DNA of 64,000 nucleotides from Ailurus styani (Eukaryota; Chordata; Mammalia; Carnivora; Ailuridae), in the NCBI GenBank assembly GCA_002007465.1, contig LNAC01000759.1, positions 454,260 to 518,259 of the forward strand. Reading direction: 5' to 3'. Below, piece by piece: positions 23,912 to 35,017 of the stretch; position 1 is the first letter of the stretch, and each line of letters opens with the position of its first letter. The notes below the pieces were generated by a model. It saw only the letters and a program-made list of their open reading frames with translations, searched no databases and was not told where the DNA came from. The position numbers and the translations under genes were made by a program.

Positions 23912-24508
23912 TGTAACTGAACCAAAGTGAATTTGCTCCTTTGTGAGTCAGAAACTGCACCAGGTTGAGTTATTGCACAAAGAAAACTTTATTTGCAACA
24001 AATAAGAAGATCACAGGGAATTATTGTCAAAGCCATGATTCTCCAGCAAGCATGGATGCATTCCTTTTATTTAGAGTTAGGATGAATATTTAGATAGGGA
24101 AGGCTTGTCATCATATGTAGAGGTAGGCATAAGGTTGTACATGCATCTTGAAAGATGGCTATACGTACATTGTATGTATGTAAATGAGGCTGAGGCTCCT
24201 CCTTGGGTAGACATTTTAGTATTATCTTGATGTAAAGGTTGTCGTCAGTCACTGTAGAGGTCACTCCATAGACTATCTGTGTAGGCATGAGTCAAGGGTT
24301 AAGCTCAAACTGGCTGGGTAGTGTGGGCTGGCTGGAGGTCTTGTCAAGGGAGTAGGTATCATTCCAGGGGTGGTTTTTGTTTCCATTTGCCTGAGTTAAA
24401 AGAGATAAAATGGAAAGAAGAGCCTAAGGAAAAATGTGGGACAAAGCTCAGGAAGTACAAGCAGGAGGTGGGCAGTAAAGATCAGGCCTTACGGTCTTGT
24501 TGGTGACA
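23912..24508 (-). mobile_element. Solo LTR in old L1 3' UTR, minus strand
   Basis: A 597-bp block that begins tgtaactgaaccaaag and ends ttgttggtgaca interrupts L1 3'-UTR sequence. Four bases, gtta, are repeated at 23908-23911 and 24509-24512. Joining the flanks gives a continuous L1 tail, which strongly supports an insertion. An AATAAA-type signal on the minus strand lies near 23984-23990. TG...CA ends with a 4-bp duplication fit a class I (gammaretrovirus-like) LTR, a class inferred from the duplication length only. The 73-codon minus frame within is not a viral gene. Confidence 0.7.
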
Positions 24509-25862
24509 GTTATAATCAATAACATTAAGCTTATCATCTTAAACATTTTTAAGTGTACAGTTCAACAGTGATAAATATATTCATATTGCTCTACAATAGA
24601 TCTCCAGAACTTTTTCATCTTGCAAAACTAAAATTTTATGTCCATTAAAACTAAGTCCCCTTATGCTATCTCCCTAGCCCTTGGCAGCCACTTTTCTACT
24701 TTATGTTTCTATGATACTTTAGATACTTTATGTGAGTGGAAGTGTATAGTATTTTTCCTTTTGTTTTAAGTAGTATAATGTCTTTAAAGTTCATCCATGT
24801 TGTAGCACGTGACAAGATACCTTTTAAGGCTGTATAATATTCAATTGAATGTATATACTGTATTTTTCTTTATCCATTCAACTATTGATGGACATTTGAG
24901 TTGTTTGTACCTCTTGGTTATTGTGGATAATGTGATGTACCTGGATATGGAAATACCTCTTCAAGATTTTGCTTTGATTTTTTTTTTTTGGATATATACC
25001 CAAAATAGGATTGTTTGATCATATGGTAATTAAATTTTAATTTTTTGATACTGTTTTCCATAGCAGCTGTACATTTTTCATTCTCACCAACAGTATACAA
25101 GGTTTCCAATTTCTCTGCATACTCACTAATATTTGTTATTTTCTATTCTTTTGTTAGTGGCCATCATCATGGGTGTGAGGTGATGTCTCATTGTGGTTGT
25201 GATTTGTTTTCTTTAATGATTTGTGATCTTGAGCGTCTTTTCATATGCTTGTTGGCCATTTATGCATCTTGTTGGAGAACTGTCTGTTCAAGTTTTTTGC
25301 CCATTTTGAAAATGGGTAATTTGCTTTTGTTGTTGTTGTTGAGTTGTTTGAGTTCCTCATATATTTTGGACATTAACCCCTTACCAGATATATGATTTGA
25401 AAATGTCCTCCCCTGTTCTCTCAGTTGTCTTTTCATTTTGTTGATTTTTTTTTTTTTGCTGCACAGAAGTTTTTCAAGTTTGACATAGCTCCATATTCTG
25501 TTTTGCTTTAGATGCATGTACTTTGCTGTCATATCCAAGCAATCATCACCAAATCCAACATCTTAAAACTTTTCCTGTATCTTTTCTTTTAACAGTTTCA
25601 GACATTTGTGTCTTTCATTTGACTCTTTAATCCATTTTGGCTAATTTTTGTATATTATATAAAGTTAGGGTCCAACTTCTTTTTCATGTGGATGTCCAGT
25701 TTTCCTAACACCAATCTCTGTGAAGAGATTGTCCTTTTCTCAATTGCATGATCTTGGCACCCTTGTAGAAGATAGTTTTGTCATATACACAAGGATTTCT
25801 GTGCTCTTTATTCTATTCCATTATATTCTTCTGTATGTCTATCTTTATACCAATATTACACT

Positions 25863-26066
25863 CTTTTTAAAAGATTTTATTTATTCATTTGAGAGATAGC
25901 GAGAGAGAGAGAATGAGCACAAGTTGGGGGGAAGAGCAGAGGGAGAGGAAGAAGCAGACTCCCTACTGAGCAAGGATTCCCAATGTGAGGCTCAGTCCCA
26001 GGACCCTGAGATCATGACCTGAGCTGAAGGCAGACACTTAACTGACTGAGCCACCCAAGTGCCCAT
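25863..26066 (-). mobile_element. can-SINE, minus strand, in old L1
   Basis: It reads from aaaagattttatttattcat through agcagactccctactgagca to gagccacccaagtgccca. The flanks caatattacact (25851-25862) and caatgttacact (26067-26078) are a 12-bp duplication with one difference. It belongs to the older gagagagaatgagcaca subtype. Confidence 0.93.
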
Positions 26067-26900
26067 CAATGTTACACTGTCTTGATTACTGTTTCTTTGT
26101 AGTATGTTTTGAGATCAGGAAATGTGAATCCTCCAACTTTGTTCTACTTTTGTTTTGGCTATTCACGGTCCCTTGAGATTCCATATAAATTTTAAGATTT
26201 TTTTTTTTAATTTCTGCAGTAAGTGGCATTGGGATTTTGGTAGGGATGCATTGAATCTGTAGGGCACTTTGGGTAATGTTGACATTAAAACAATATTAAA
26301 TTCTCTAATCTATGACCACAGGATGTCTTTGATTCCTTTTAACATTGTTTTGCAGTTTAGAGTGCACACATCTTTCACCTTCTCTGTTAAGTTTATTCTT
26401 AAGTATTTTATTCTTTTTGATGCTGTAATAGTGAGATTGTTAATTTTATTTTTGGATTGGTTATGGTTAATGTAGAAAACTATAACTTATTTTTATAGTT
26501 TATTTTTATTTTACAATTTGTTGAACTGTTTATTAGTTTTAACACCTTTTTGGCAGAACTGTCTTTTTTCTTCATTATTCCATTGTCATAGTGAATTATA
26601 TTGGTGGCTTTTCTAATGTTCAAATACCCTTGTACTCTGGGATAAATCCTATTTGAACAGTGTATTTTAAAAGCACTGTTGGACTTGTTTAGCTAATGGA
26701 GATTTCAGATTTTCTCATCTACATTGATAAGGCAGAATGTCTTATAATTTTCCCTTCTAATGCTTATCCTAATTTGAAATACGGTTATACCTGCCTCATT
26801 GTGTGAATGGGATAGCTTTCCTGAGAATTGCTAGTATTAGAGAATGGGATTGGTCTCCTGAGAATTTGCTTTTTGGAAGTTTCTTAAAAATTCACTTAGG

Positions 26901-27102
26901 GGGCGCCTGGGTGGCTCAGTGGGTTAAAGCCGCTGCCTTCGGCTCAGGTCATGATCCCAGGGTCCTGGGATCGAGGCCCACATCGGGCTCTCTGCTCGGC
27001 AGGGAGCCTGCTTCCTCCTCTCTCCTCTCTCTCTGCCTGCCTCTCTGCCTACTTGTAATCTCTCTCTCTGTGTCAAATGAATAAATAAAATCTTTAAAAA
27101 AA
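26901..27102 (+). mobile_element. Young can-SINE, plus strand, in old L1
   Basis: It starts gggcgcctgggtggctcagt, includes tcatgatcccagggtcctgg and gcctacttgtaatctctctc, and ends aataaataaaatctttaaaa. The 15-bp duplication aaaaattcacttagg at 26886-26900 and 27103-27117 is perfect. Head and body are near what I recall as the mustelid-type consensus. A plus-strand 93-codon frame overlapping it is translated SINE. Confidence 0.96.
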
Positions 27103-28006
27103 AAAAATTCACTTAGGAAACTGTCTGGGTGTTTTATTTTTGTGTGAGGAGTATTTGATTACTGTATCAATGTCTTTAATGGTTATTACCTTATATTCAC
27201 ATTTTCTATTTCTTCTTGTACAAAGTTTGGTATTTTAAATATTTCATAATTTTATTCATTGTGTTTAGGTTGCAAAATTTATTTGTCTTTAATATACTGT
27301 GTGCCATAAAATTAGCATATGAAACATTATAGAAATTATTGTACATCTTATATTATTAATATTTTAATTGCCATTGTTTTTGTAGTTATATTCCTCTTTA
27401 CATTCTGTATTTGTTCACATGTATCATTTTACTTTTTCTTGATATATTTTAATAGAGGTCTGTCCTATTTTTTCAAAGGCCCAGCTTTTGGTTTTGTTAA
27501 TTTTTTTTCTCCCAATCTTTTATTTTGTTTGTTGTTTCTATATAATTGATACCTTTATCTTAGTTATTTCCTTTTTATCCTTTCCTTTGGGTGGTAGATT
27601 ATTCATAATTTTCTGACTTCTGGAGGTGAATATATACCTTATTATTTTAAAATATTATCTATTTCTGATAATTTTAAAACTATAATTTTCCCCTAATTGT
27701 AGCGTTAGTTGGATCATACAAATATTGGCATGTACTATTTTAATTGTTGTAAGTATTTAAAATTTTTCTTTATTAGTTCTTTAACCAAAAATTATTTAGG
27801 AGTGTATTGTTGAATAGACACACAGGACTTTATATTACCTATCCTTCTGATGATAATTTCTAATTGTATTGAGTTATGAATAGAAAATTTAGTCTTAATT
27901 AGGTTGACTAGTTGGATTTTATTGATAGATTTCTTGTGGCTTAAAATATTATAGATCAATAAATATGTTTCATGTATGCTGAAAAAGAATATATGTTTAA
28001 ACTTTT

Positions 28007-28556
28007 TATGGTTGGATTGTGTCTCCTCCCCACATTCTTAAAGCCCTAAGCCTTTATGAGACTGTATTTGAAGACAGGGCCTTTAGAGAGGTAATTAGAG
28101 TTAACCTGGTGATGCGTATTAAGGTGGGCACGTATTGCATGGAGAACTGGGTGTTATATGTAAACAATGAATCTCGGAACACTAATTCAAAAACTAATGA
28201 TGTATTATATGGTGATTAACATAACACAATTAAAAAAAGTTAACTGTGGTCATTAGGGTGGGCCTTAATCCAATAGGACCAGTGTCCTTATAAGAAGATG
28301 AAGAGATTCCAGAGCTTGTTCTCACATGCTCTTTCTCCATCATCCTCATATGCACAGAAGAAAGGCTACGTAAACACATACCCAAGAAGGTAGTTGTCTA
28401 TAAGCTAATAAGAGAGATTTTACCAGAAATCAAATTTACTGGTACCTTAATCATGGACTTTTAGCTTCCAGAAATCTTTGAAAATAAATGCCTGTGTTTA
28501 AAACATCCACTGTGGTGTTTTATTATGGCAGTCTGAGCTGACTAATATACTGCCCA
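28007..28556 (+). mobile_element. MaLR-like LTR, plus strand, in old L1
   Basis: Order of landmarks: ggttggattgtgtctcctcc, gtatttgaagacagggcctt, then after an L1 insert, gggtgggccttaatccaata, accagtgtccttataagaag, catggacttttagcttccag and tggcagtctgagctgactaa. The old L1 reads on across its two ends. Confidence 0.75.
28106..28237 (+). mobile_element. Short L1 tail nested in the MaLR LTR
   Basis: The 132-bp insert has ggagaactgggtgttatatg, actaatgatgtattatatgg and an aattaaaaaaa end, which is an L1 3' terminus. The 7-bp repeat agttaac at 28099-28105 and 28238-28244 frames it. Confidence 0.8.
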
Positions 28557-28915
28557 TTGAATATTAATTCTTTACATATATGTTGATTTAGGTTTGTTAT
28601 GAGTTATTTAAAACTTCTATACCTCTACTTATTTCTTTTATTGTTTATTTTATGAGTTTACTAAGGGCTATGTCAAAATTATAAACATAATTTTTGACTT
28701 ATCCACTGTCAGTAATTCTGTCTGTATTTTCTATATATGTTTGAGGCTTTTTATTAGATACTTTTGTGTTCATGATCAATATATATCCTTGATCTCTTTT
28801 TTCCCTTTCTTAGTATATTTCTATTCATCCCTTGTAATCATTTTTGTTTTGATTTAATTTTTGTCTTATATTAAAATTACTGCTGTTGATTTTGGTTTAG
28901 ACTAGCCGGATATAT

Positions 28916-29189
28916 ATATATATATTTAATTTTATTTTTATTCTTTGCCCAAGGGGTACAGGTCTGTGAATTATCAGGCTTACATCTTTCACAGCATTCA
29001 CCAAAGCACAAACCCTCCCCAATGTCCATAACCCAACCACCCTATCCTTACCCTCCCACCCCCCAGTAACCCTCAGTTTGTTCTGTGAGATTAGGAGTCT
29101 CTTATGGTTTTTCTCCTTCCCCATCCCATCTTGTTTCATTATTTTTCCCTCCATCCCCCCTCGACCCCCCACCCTGCCCCTCAAGTTCC
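28916..29189 (-). other. L1 3' UTR with G-rich tract and tail
   Basis: Downstream of the ORF2 stop the minus strand carries two G-rich clusters, at about 29149-29184 and 29041-29066, seen here as C-runs such as tcgaccccccaccctgcccc and ccctcccaccccccag. An AATAAA-type signal lies near 28938-28943, followed by an A-rich stretch that grades into (TA)n. G-rich tracts are a known feature of mammalian L1 3' UTRs and can form quadruplexes. A shifted minus-strand frame of 152 codons at 28897-29355 runs through it and is not a gene. Confidence 0.88.
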
Positions 29190-32189
29190 TCATATCAGAG
29201 AGATCATATGATAATTGTCTTTCTCTGATTGACTTATTTCGCTCAGCATAATACCCTCCAGTTCCATCCATGTCGTTGCGAATGGCAAGATTTCGTTTCT
29301 TTTGATAGCTGCATAATATTCCATTGTATATATATACCACATCTTCTTTATCCATTCATCTGTTGATGGACATCTAGGTTCTTTCCATAGTTTGGCTATT
29401 GTGGACATTGCTGCTATAAACATTCGGGTGCACGTGCCCCTGAGGAACACTACCTTTGTGTCTTTAGGATAAATACCCAGTAGTGCGATTGCTGGGTCGT
29501 AGGGTAGCTCCATTTTCAACTTTTTGAGGAATCTCCATACTGTTTTCCAGAGTGGCTGCACCAGTTTGCATTCCCACCAACAGTGTAGGAGGGTTCCCCT
29601 TTCTCCGCAACCTCGCCAACATCTGTCATTTCCTGACTTGTTGATTTTAGCCATTCTGACTGGTGTAAGGTGGTATCTCGCTGTGGTTTTAATTTGTATT
29701 TCTCTGATGCCGAGTGATGTTGAGCACTTTCTCATGTGTCTGTTGGCCATTTGGATGTCTTCTTTGGAGAAATGTCTGTTCATGTCTTCTGCCCATTTCT
29801 TGACTGGGTTATTTGTTTTATGGGTGTTGAGTTTGAGAAGCTCTTTATAGATTTTGGATACTAGCCCTTTATCTGATATGTCATTTGCAAATATCTTCTC
29901 CCATTCTGTCAGTTGTCTTTTGGTTTTGTTGACTGTTTCCTTTGCTGTGCAAAAGCTTTTAATCTTGATGAAGTCCCAATAGTTCATTTTTGCCCTTGCT
30001 TCCCTTGCCTTTGGTGAGGTTCCTAGGAAGAAGTTGCTGCGGTTGAGGTCGAAGAGGTTGCTGCCTGTGTTCTCCTCGAGGATTTTGATGGATTCCTTTC
30101 TCACATTGAGGTCTTTTATCCATTTTGAGTCTATTTTTGTGTGTGGTGTCAGGAAATGATCCAGTTTCATTTTTCTGCATGTGGCTGACCAGTTTTCCCA
30201 ACACCATTTGTTGAAGAGACTGTCTTTTTCCCACTGGACATTCTTTCCTGCTTTGTCGAAGATTAGTTGACCATAGAGTTGAGGGTCCATTTTTGGGTTC
30301 TCTATTCTGTTCCACTGGTCTATGTGTCTGTTTTTGTGCCAGTACCATACTGTCTTGATGATGACGGCTTTGTAATAGAGCTTGAAATCTGGAATTGTGA
30401 TGCCGCCAACTTTGCTTTTTTTTTTCAACATTCCTTTGGCTATTCGGGGTCTTTTCTGGTTCCATATAAATTTTAGGATTATTTGTTCCATTTCTTTGAA
30501 GTAAATTGCTGGTATTTTGATGGGGATTGCATTAAATGTGTAGATTGCTCTAGGTAGCATAGACATTTTCACAATATTTATTCTACCCATCCATGAGCAT
30601 GGAATGTTTTTCCACTTCTTTGTGTCTTCCTCAATTTCTTTCATGAGTACTTTATAGTTTTCTGAATACAGATTCTTTGCCTCTTTGGTTAGGTTTATTC
30701 CTAGGTATCTTATGGTTTTGGGTGCAATTGTAAATGGGATTGACTCTTTAATTTCTCTTTCTTCTGTTTTGTTGTTGGTATATAGAAATGCAACTGATTT
30801 CTGTGCATTGATTTTATATCCTGACACTTGACTGAATTCCTGTATGAGTGCTAGCAGTTTTGGAGTGGAGTCCTTTGGGTTTTCCACATAAAGTATCATA
30901 TCATCTGCAAAGAGTGAGAGTTTGACCTCTTCCTTGCCGATTTGGATGCCTTTTATTTCTTTTTGTTGTCTGATTGCTGAGGCTAGGACTTCTAGTACTA
31001 TGTTGAATAGCAGTGGTGATAGTGGACAGCCTTGCCGTGTTCCTGACTTTAGGGGAAAAGCTCTCAGTTTTTCTCCATTGAGAATGATATTCGCTGTGGG
31101 TTTTTCGTAGATGGCTTTGATGATATTGAGGTATGTACCCTCTATGCCTACACTATGAAGAGTTTTGATTAAGAAAGGGTGCTGTACTTTGTCAAATGCT
31201 TTTTCAGCATCTATTGAGAGGATCATATGGTTCTTGTTCTTTCTTTTATTAATGTCTTGTATCACATTGATTGATTTGCGAATGTTAAACCAACCTTGCA
31301 TCCCAGGAATAAATCCCACTTGGTCGTGGTGAATAATCCTTTTTATGTGCTGCTGGATCCTATTGGCTAGTATTTTGTTGAGGATTTTTGCATCCGTATT
31401 CATCAAAGATATTGGTCTGTAATTCTCCTTCTTGATGGGGTCTTTGCCTGGTTTGGGGATCAAGGTAATGCTGGCCTCATAAAAGGAGTTTGGAAGTTTT
31501 CCTTCCAATTCTATTTTTTGGAACAGTTTCAGGAGAATAGGTATTAATTCTTCTTTAAATGTTTGGTAGAATTCCCCTGGGAAGCCGTCTGGCCCTGGGC
31601 TCTTGTTCGTTGGGAGATTTTTGATGACTGCTTCAATCTCCTTACTGGTGATGGGTCTATTCAGGTCTTCAGTTTCTTCCTGGTTCAGTTTTGGTAGTTT
31701 ATATTTCTCTAAGAATGCATCCATTTCTTCCAGATTGTCAAATTTGCTGGTGTAGAGTTGCTCATAATATGTTCTTAGAATTGTTTGTATTTCTTTGGTG
31801 TTGGTTGTGATCTCTCCTCTTTCATTCATGATTTTATTAATTTGAGTCCTTTCTCTTTTCTTTTGGATAAGTCTGGCCAGGGGTTTATCAATCTTATTAA
31901 TTCTTTCAAAGAACCAGCTCCTAGTTTCATTGATTTGTTCCACTGTTCTTTTGGTTTCTATTTCATTGATTTCTGCTCTGATCTTTATGATTTCTCTTCT
32001 CCTGCTGGGTGTAGCCTTTCTTTGCTGTTCTTTCTCTAGCTTTTGTAGGTGTAGAGTTAGGTTGTGTACTTGAGACCTTTCTTGTTTCTTGAGAAAGGCT
32101 TGTATTGCTATATACTTTCCTCTTAGGACTACTTTTGCTGTGTCCCAAAGATTTTGATCAGTTGCATTTTCATTTTCCTTTGTTTCCAT
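29190..32189 (-). CDS. ORF2: L1 ORF2p, reverse transcriptase part (after stop)
   Basis: This 999-codon open frame is in register with the endonuclease frame upstream and separated from it by TAA plus two codons, so the first Met at 32189 is internal (codon 273 of ORF2). It holds the Z and reverse transcriptase regions with [19 protein letters not shown] and the catalytic FADD at ORF2 codons 699-702 (about 30900-30911). Near codons 1129-1146 it has the C-terminal Cys/His motif C-x3-C-x7-H-x4-C. All these key residues are present. The enzyme copies L1 RNA into DNA at the nicked target. The total ORF2 length, about 1271 codons, matches the family. Without an endonuclease domain this part alone would not be expected to start normal target-primed insertion, and it is unclear whether it is translated. 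Confidence 0.95.
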   Translation of the reverse strand: METKENENATDQNLWDTAKVVLRGKYIAIQAFLKKQERSQVHNLTLHLQKLEKEQQRKATPSRRREIIKIRAEINEIETKRTVEQINETRSWFFERINKIDKPLARLIQKKRERTQINKIMNERGEITTNTKEIQTILRTYYEQLYTSKFDNLEEMDAFLEKYKLPKLNQEETEDLNRPITSKEIEAVIKNLPTNKSPGPDGFPGEFYQTFKEELIPILLKLFQKIELEGKLPNSFYEASITLIPKPGKDPIKKENYRPISLMNTDAKILNKILANRIQQHIKRIIHHDQVGFIPGMQGWFNIRKSINVIQDINKRKNKNHMILSIDAEKAFDKVQHPFLIKTLHSVGIEGTYLNIIKAIYEKPTANIILNGEKLRAFPLKSGTRQGCPLSPLLFNIVLEVLASAIRQQKEIKGIQIGKEEVKLSLFADDMILYVENPKDSTPKLLALIQEFSQVSGYKINAQKSVAFLYTNNKTEEREIKESIPFTIAPKTIRYLGINLTKEAKNLYSENYKVLMKEIEEDTKKWKNIPCSWMGRINIVKMSMLPRAIYTFNAIPIKIPAIYFKEMEQIILKFIWNQKRPRIAKGMLKKKSKVGGITIPDFKLYYKAVIIKTVWYWHKNRHIDQWNRIENPKMDPQLYGQLIFDKAGKNVQWEKDSLFNKWCWENWSATCRKMKLDHFLTPHTKIDSKWIKDLNVRKESIKILEENTGSNLFDLNRSNFFLGTSPKAREARAKMNYWDFIKIKSFCTAKETVNKTKRQLTEWEKIFANDISDKGLVSKIYKELLKLNTHKTNNPVKKWAEDMNRHFSKEDIQMANRHMRKCSTSLGIREIQIKTTARYHLTPVRMAKINKSGNDRCWRGCGERGTLLHCWWECKLVQPLWKTVWRFLKKLKMELPYDPAIALLGIYPKDTKVVFLRGTCTRMFIAAMSTIAKLWKEPRCPSTDEWIKKMWYIYTMEYYAAIKRNEILPFATTWMELEGIMLSEISQSEKDNYHMISLI

Positions 32190-32195
32190 GAATTT

Positions 32196-33005
32196 TTAAA
32201 ATTCTTCTTTAATTTCCTCTTTGACCAGTTCTTTCTTGAGTAGGATGTTCTTTAGCTTCCATGTATTTGAGTTCTTTCTAACTTTCCTCTTGTGGTTGAG
32301 TTCTAGTTTCAGAGCATTATGGTCTGAAAATATGCAGGGAATGATCCCAATCTTTTGGTACCTGTTGAGACCTGATTTGTGACCCAGAATATGGTCTATT
32401 CTGGAGAATGTTCCATGTGCACTGGAGAAGAATGTGTATTCTGTTGTTTTGGGATGGAATGTTCTGAATATATCTGTGATGTCCAACTGGTCCAGGGTGT
32501 CATTTAAAGCCTTTATTTCCTTGTTGATCTTTTGCTTTGATGATCTGTCCATTTCAGTAAGGGGGGTGTTCAAGTCCCCTACTAATATTGTATTCTTGTC
32601 AATGTGTTTCTTTGATTTTGTTATTAATTGGTTTATATAATTGGCTGCTCCCATGTTAGGGGCATAGATATTTATGATTGTTAGATCTTCTTGTTGGACA
32701 GATCCTTTTAGTATGATATAGTGTCCTTCTTCATCTCTTATGATATTCTTTGCCTTAAAGTCTAGTTTATCTGATATAAGGATTGCCACTCCAGCTTTCT
32801 TTTGCTGTCCATTGGCATGGTAAATTGTTTTCCATCCCCTCACTTTAAATCTGGAGGTGTCTTTGCGTGTAAGATGAGTTTCTTGTAGACAGCATATCGA
32901 TGGGTCTTGTTTTTTTATCCATTCTGATACCCTGTGTCTTTTAGTTGGGGCATTTAGTCCATTTACATTCAGAGTAACTATTGAGAGATATACATTTAGA
33001 GCCAT
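32196..33005 (-). CDS. ORF2: L1 ORF2p, endonuclease part, ended by stop
   Basis: The first 269 codons of ORF2 form the apurinic-type endonuclease that nicks target DNA at T/A-rich sites. Catalytic and metal-binding residues are in place: N13, E42 (LQETH), D144 and N146 (GDLN), D204 (RIDH) and D228-H229 (SDH). The start Met at 33005 is in the MALNVYLSIVTLNVNGLN context typical of L1. The frame ends at TAA (32196-32198) just past the endonuclease domain. Reading continues in the same frame after it, so a single substitution rather than an indel can explain the break; a sequencing or assembly error is also possible. ORF1 lies 79 bp upstream, and ORF2 in L1 is known to be translated from the same bicistronic RNA by an unconventional mechanism. 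Confidence 0.95.
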   Translation of the reverse strand: MALNVYLSIVTLNVNGLNAPTKRHRVSEWIKKQDPSICCLQETHLTRKDTSRFKVRGWKTIYHANGQQKKAGVAILISDKLDFKAKNIIRDEEGHYIILKGSVQQEDLTIINIYAPNMGAANYINQLITKSKKHIDKNTILVGDLNTPLTEMDRSSKQKINKEIKALNDTLDQLDITDIFRTFHPKTTEYTFFSSAHGTFSRIDHILGHKSGLNRYQKIGIIPCIFSDHNALKLELNHKRKVRKNSNTWKLKNILLKKELVKEEIKEEF

Positions 33006-33084
33006 TGTATTGCCTGTAAGGTGACTGTTACTGTATATTGTGTTTCTTCCTTTCTGGTCTATGTTTCTTTTAGGTTCTCTTTGC

Positions 33085-34002
33085 TTAGAGGACCCCTTTC
33101 AATATTTCCTGTAGGGCTGGCTTGGTGTTTGCAAATTCCTTGAGTTTTTGTTTGTCCTGGAAGATTTTTATCTCTCCTTCTATTTTCAGTGACAGCCTAG
33201 CTGGATATAGTATTCTTGGCTGCAGATTTTTCTCATTTAGTGCTCTGAATACATCATGCCAGCTCTTTCTGGCCTGCCAGGTCTCTGTGGATAGGTCTGC
33301 TGACAATCTAATATTTCTACCATTGTATGTTATAGACCTCTTGTCCCGAGCTGCTTTCAGGATTTTCTCTTTGTCACTAAGACTTGTAAGTTTTACTATT
33401 AGATGACGGGGTGTGGACCTATTTTTATTAATTTTGGGGGGGCTTCTCTGTGCCTCCTGGATTTTGATGCTTGTTCCCTTTGCCAGATTAGGGAAATTCT
33501 GTATTAAGATCTGCTCCAATATACCTTCTGGCCCTCTCTCAATCTCGTCCTCTTCTGGGATCCCAATTATTCTAATATTGTTTCGTCTTATGGCATCACT
33601 TATCTCTCGAATTCTCTCCTCATGGTCCAGTAGTTGTTTGTCTCTCTTTTCATCCTCTTCTTTTTTCTCTGACATTTTGTCTTCTAAATCACTAATTCTA
33701 TCTTCTGCTTCATTTATCCTAGCAGTAAGAGCCTCCATTTTCAATTGCACCTCATTAATAGCTTTTTTGATTTCAGCTTGGTTAGATTTTAGTTCTTTTA
33801 TTTCTCCAGAAAGGTCTTTTATTTCTTTAGAGACAGCTTCTCTATTTTCTTCCATTTTTTTTTCAAGCCCAGCCAGCACCTTAAGAATCGTCATTCTGAA
33901 CTCTGGTTCTGTCATATTACTAATGTCCGCATTGATTAGGTCCCTAGCCGTCATTACTGGCTCTTGTTCTTTTTTGTGTGTTGATTTTTTCCGCCTTGTC
34001 AT
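33085..34002 (-). CDS. ORF1: L1 ORF1p, RNA-binding chaperone, intact
   Basis: The 305-codon frame is complete and free of stops. The N-terminus is basic (residues 1-12). A long charged coiled coil follows at about 45-140 (KKMEENREAVSKEIKDLSGE onward) and drives trimer formation in the family. The RRM-type domain starts at about 141 (NNIRIIGIPE) and continues through HLIVKLTSLSDKEKIL at 200-215. The C-terminal domain, about 237-305, includes ILYPARLSLKIEGE. ORF1p coats L1 RNA in cis and acts as a nucleic acid chaperone in the cytoplasmic particle. Length and domain order are normal for mammalian L1. The antisense 200-codon frame at 33413-34015 is its mirror and not a gene. Intactness here, with only one ORF2 defect, points to a recent copy. 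Confidence 0.96.
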   Translation of the reverse strand: MTRRKKSTHKKEQEPVMTARDLINADISNMTEPEFRMTILKVLAGLEKKMEENREAVSKEIKDLSGEIKELKSNQAEIKKAINEVQLKMEALTARINEAEDRISDLEDKMSEKKEEDEKRDKQLLDHEERIREISDAIRRNNIRIIGIPEEDEIERGPEGILEQILIQNFPNLAKGTSIKIQEAQRSPPKINKNRSTPRHLIVKLTSLSDKEKILKAARDKRSITYNGRNIRLSADLSTETWQARKSWHDVFRALNEKNLQPRILYPARLSLKIEGEIKIFQDKQKLKEFANTKPALQEILKGVL

Positions 34003-34211
34003 TTTATGCAGATAGGAATAGATGGATGAGAGAACTAAATACTAAAGGGTAGCAATGACCCCAGAGAAATATACACTAACCTACTCAGAAGAGACCTGGA
34101 ACTGGGGAGAAAAGTAAGAGGGAAAAAAACCCAAATCCAAAAACAAACAAAAAAACCACAAACACAAAATCATACAAAAACAAAACAAACAAAAATGACT
34201 AAAACAAAATC

Positions 34212-34301
34212 CTATATCTATATTATCTATTTCTGTTTCTATATCTATGTCTGTCTATGACTCTATATCTATCTCTATATCTATCTATCTATATCTATTA
34301 G
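34212..34301. repeat. (TATC)n-like microsatellite in L1 5' UTR
   Basis: Imperfect ctatat and ctat units lie just upstream of ORF1 within the L1. The tract is preceded by an A-rich stretch with many aaac units at 34137-34200. Confidence 0.8.
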
Positions 34302-34889
34302 ATTGGTAAATTGAACAGACCCTATAAGTATCCAAAAAAAATAAGGTTAAAAACAATGAAGGGATAAAATATGATTATAACAAAAAAATTTAAAAAAAAG
34401 AATAAAAAGTGTTGATATGATATAAGAGTTAAGAACGTTAAAATAGGAAAAGGGAAAAATTTTAAAAGAAAAAAATAAGAAAAAAATTCAAAGAAAAAAA
34501 AATTCAATGAATTTAACTTTGAATGACTGAAGAATCATGGGGAAAAAGCCATGAATTGTCTCCGTTGCTTTTCTGTAGTTCTGGAGTTCCGCAATGCGTA
34601 GAAATCTTGAACTTGACTTTGACTGGATTTTTTTTTTCCCTAGGTCTTCTGGGGGAGGGGCCTGTTGCTGTGATTCTCAAGTGTCTCTGCCGAGGCGGAT
34701 TCCCACCGCCCTCGCCAGGGTCCAGGCTAAGTAATCAGCTCGGGTTCGCTCTCGGGAGCTTTTGTTCCCTGAACGCTTTCCGTACCTCTTTGGAGGACGG
34801 GATTGAAAATGGCAGCTCCCAGTCTCCAACCCAGAGGAGCCGAGAGCCTGGGGCCTCAGCCCTCAGTGCGCCTCAGAGAAAAGCAGTCC

Positions 34890-35017
34890 NNNNNNNNNNN
34901 NNNNNNNNNNNNNNNNNNNNNNNNNNNNNNNNNNNNNNNNNNNNNNNNNNNNNNNNNNNNNNNNNNNNNNNNNNNNNNNNNNNNNNNNNNNNNNNNNNNN
35001 NNNNNNNNNNNNNNNNN
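34890..35017. other. Assembly gap (128 N)
   Basis: 128 undetermined bases sit within the GC-rich L1 5' UTR. Reading frames reported across it are meaningless. The number of Ns may not equal the missing length. Confidence 0.99.

Larger units (their letters stand above)
23880..28900 (-). mobile_element. Old L1, minus strand, heavily interrupted
   Basis: The 3' UTR starts near 23885 and resumes at 24509 after a solo LTR (acatttttaagtgtacagtt at about 24543). It leads to a decayed ORF2 C-terminal part, seen as a minus-strand peptide at 25260-25538 that includes SKIYEELKQLNNN, then reverse transcriptase and, near 28560-28900, endonuclease-region sequence. Inserted elements are the solo LTR, SINEs at 25863 and 26901, and a MaLR LTR at 28007. 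Stops and frameshifts are frequent throughout. The full-length L1 at 28916 was inserted at its right end. Confidence 0.85.

Noticed and set aside
25045..25395. 116-codon plus-strand frame
   Set aside because: It is antisense to the decayed ORF2 C-terminus of the old L1; its hydrophobic look comes from T-rich DNA.
28897..29355. 152-codon minus-strand frame
   Set aside because: It is an out-of-register reading of L1 ORF2 end and 3' UTR, overlapping the true frame.
33413..34015. 200-codon plus-strand open frame
   Set aside because: It is the exact antisense of L1 ORF1. Its Ser/Leu-rich make-up is the usual mirror of a Lys/Glu-rich coiled coil.
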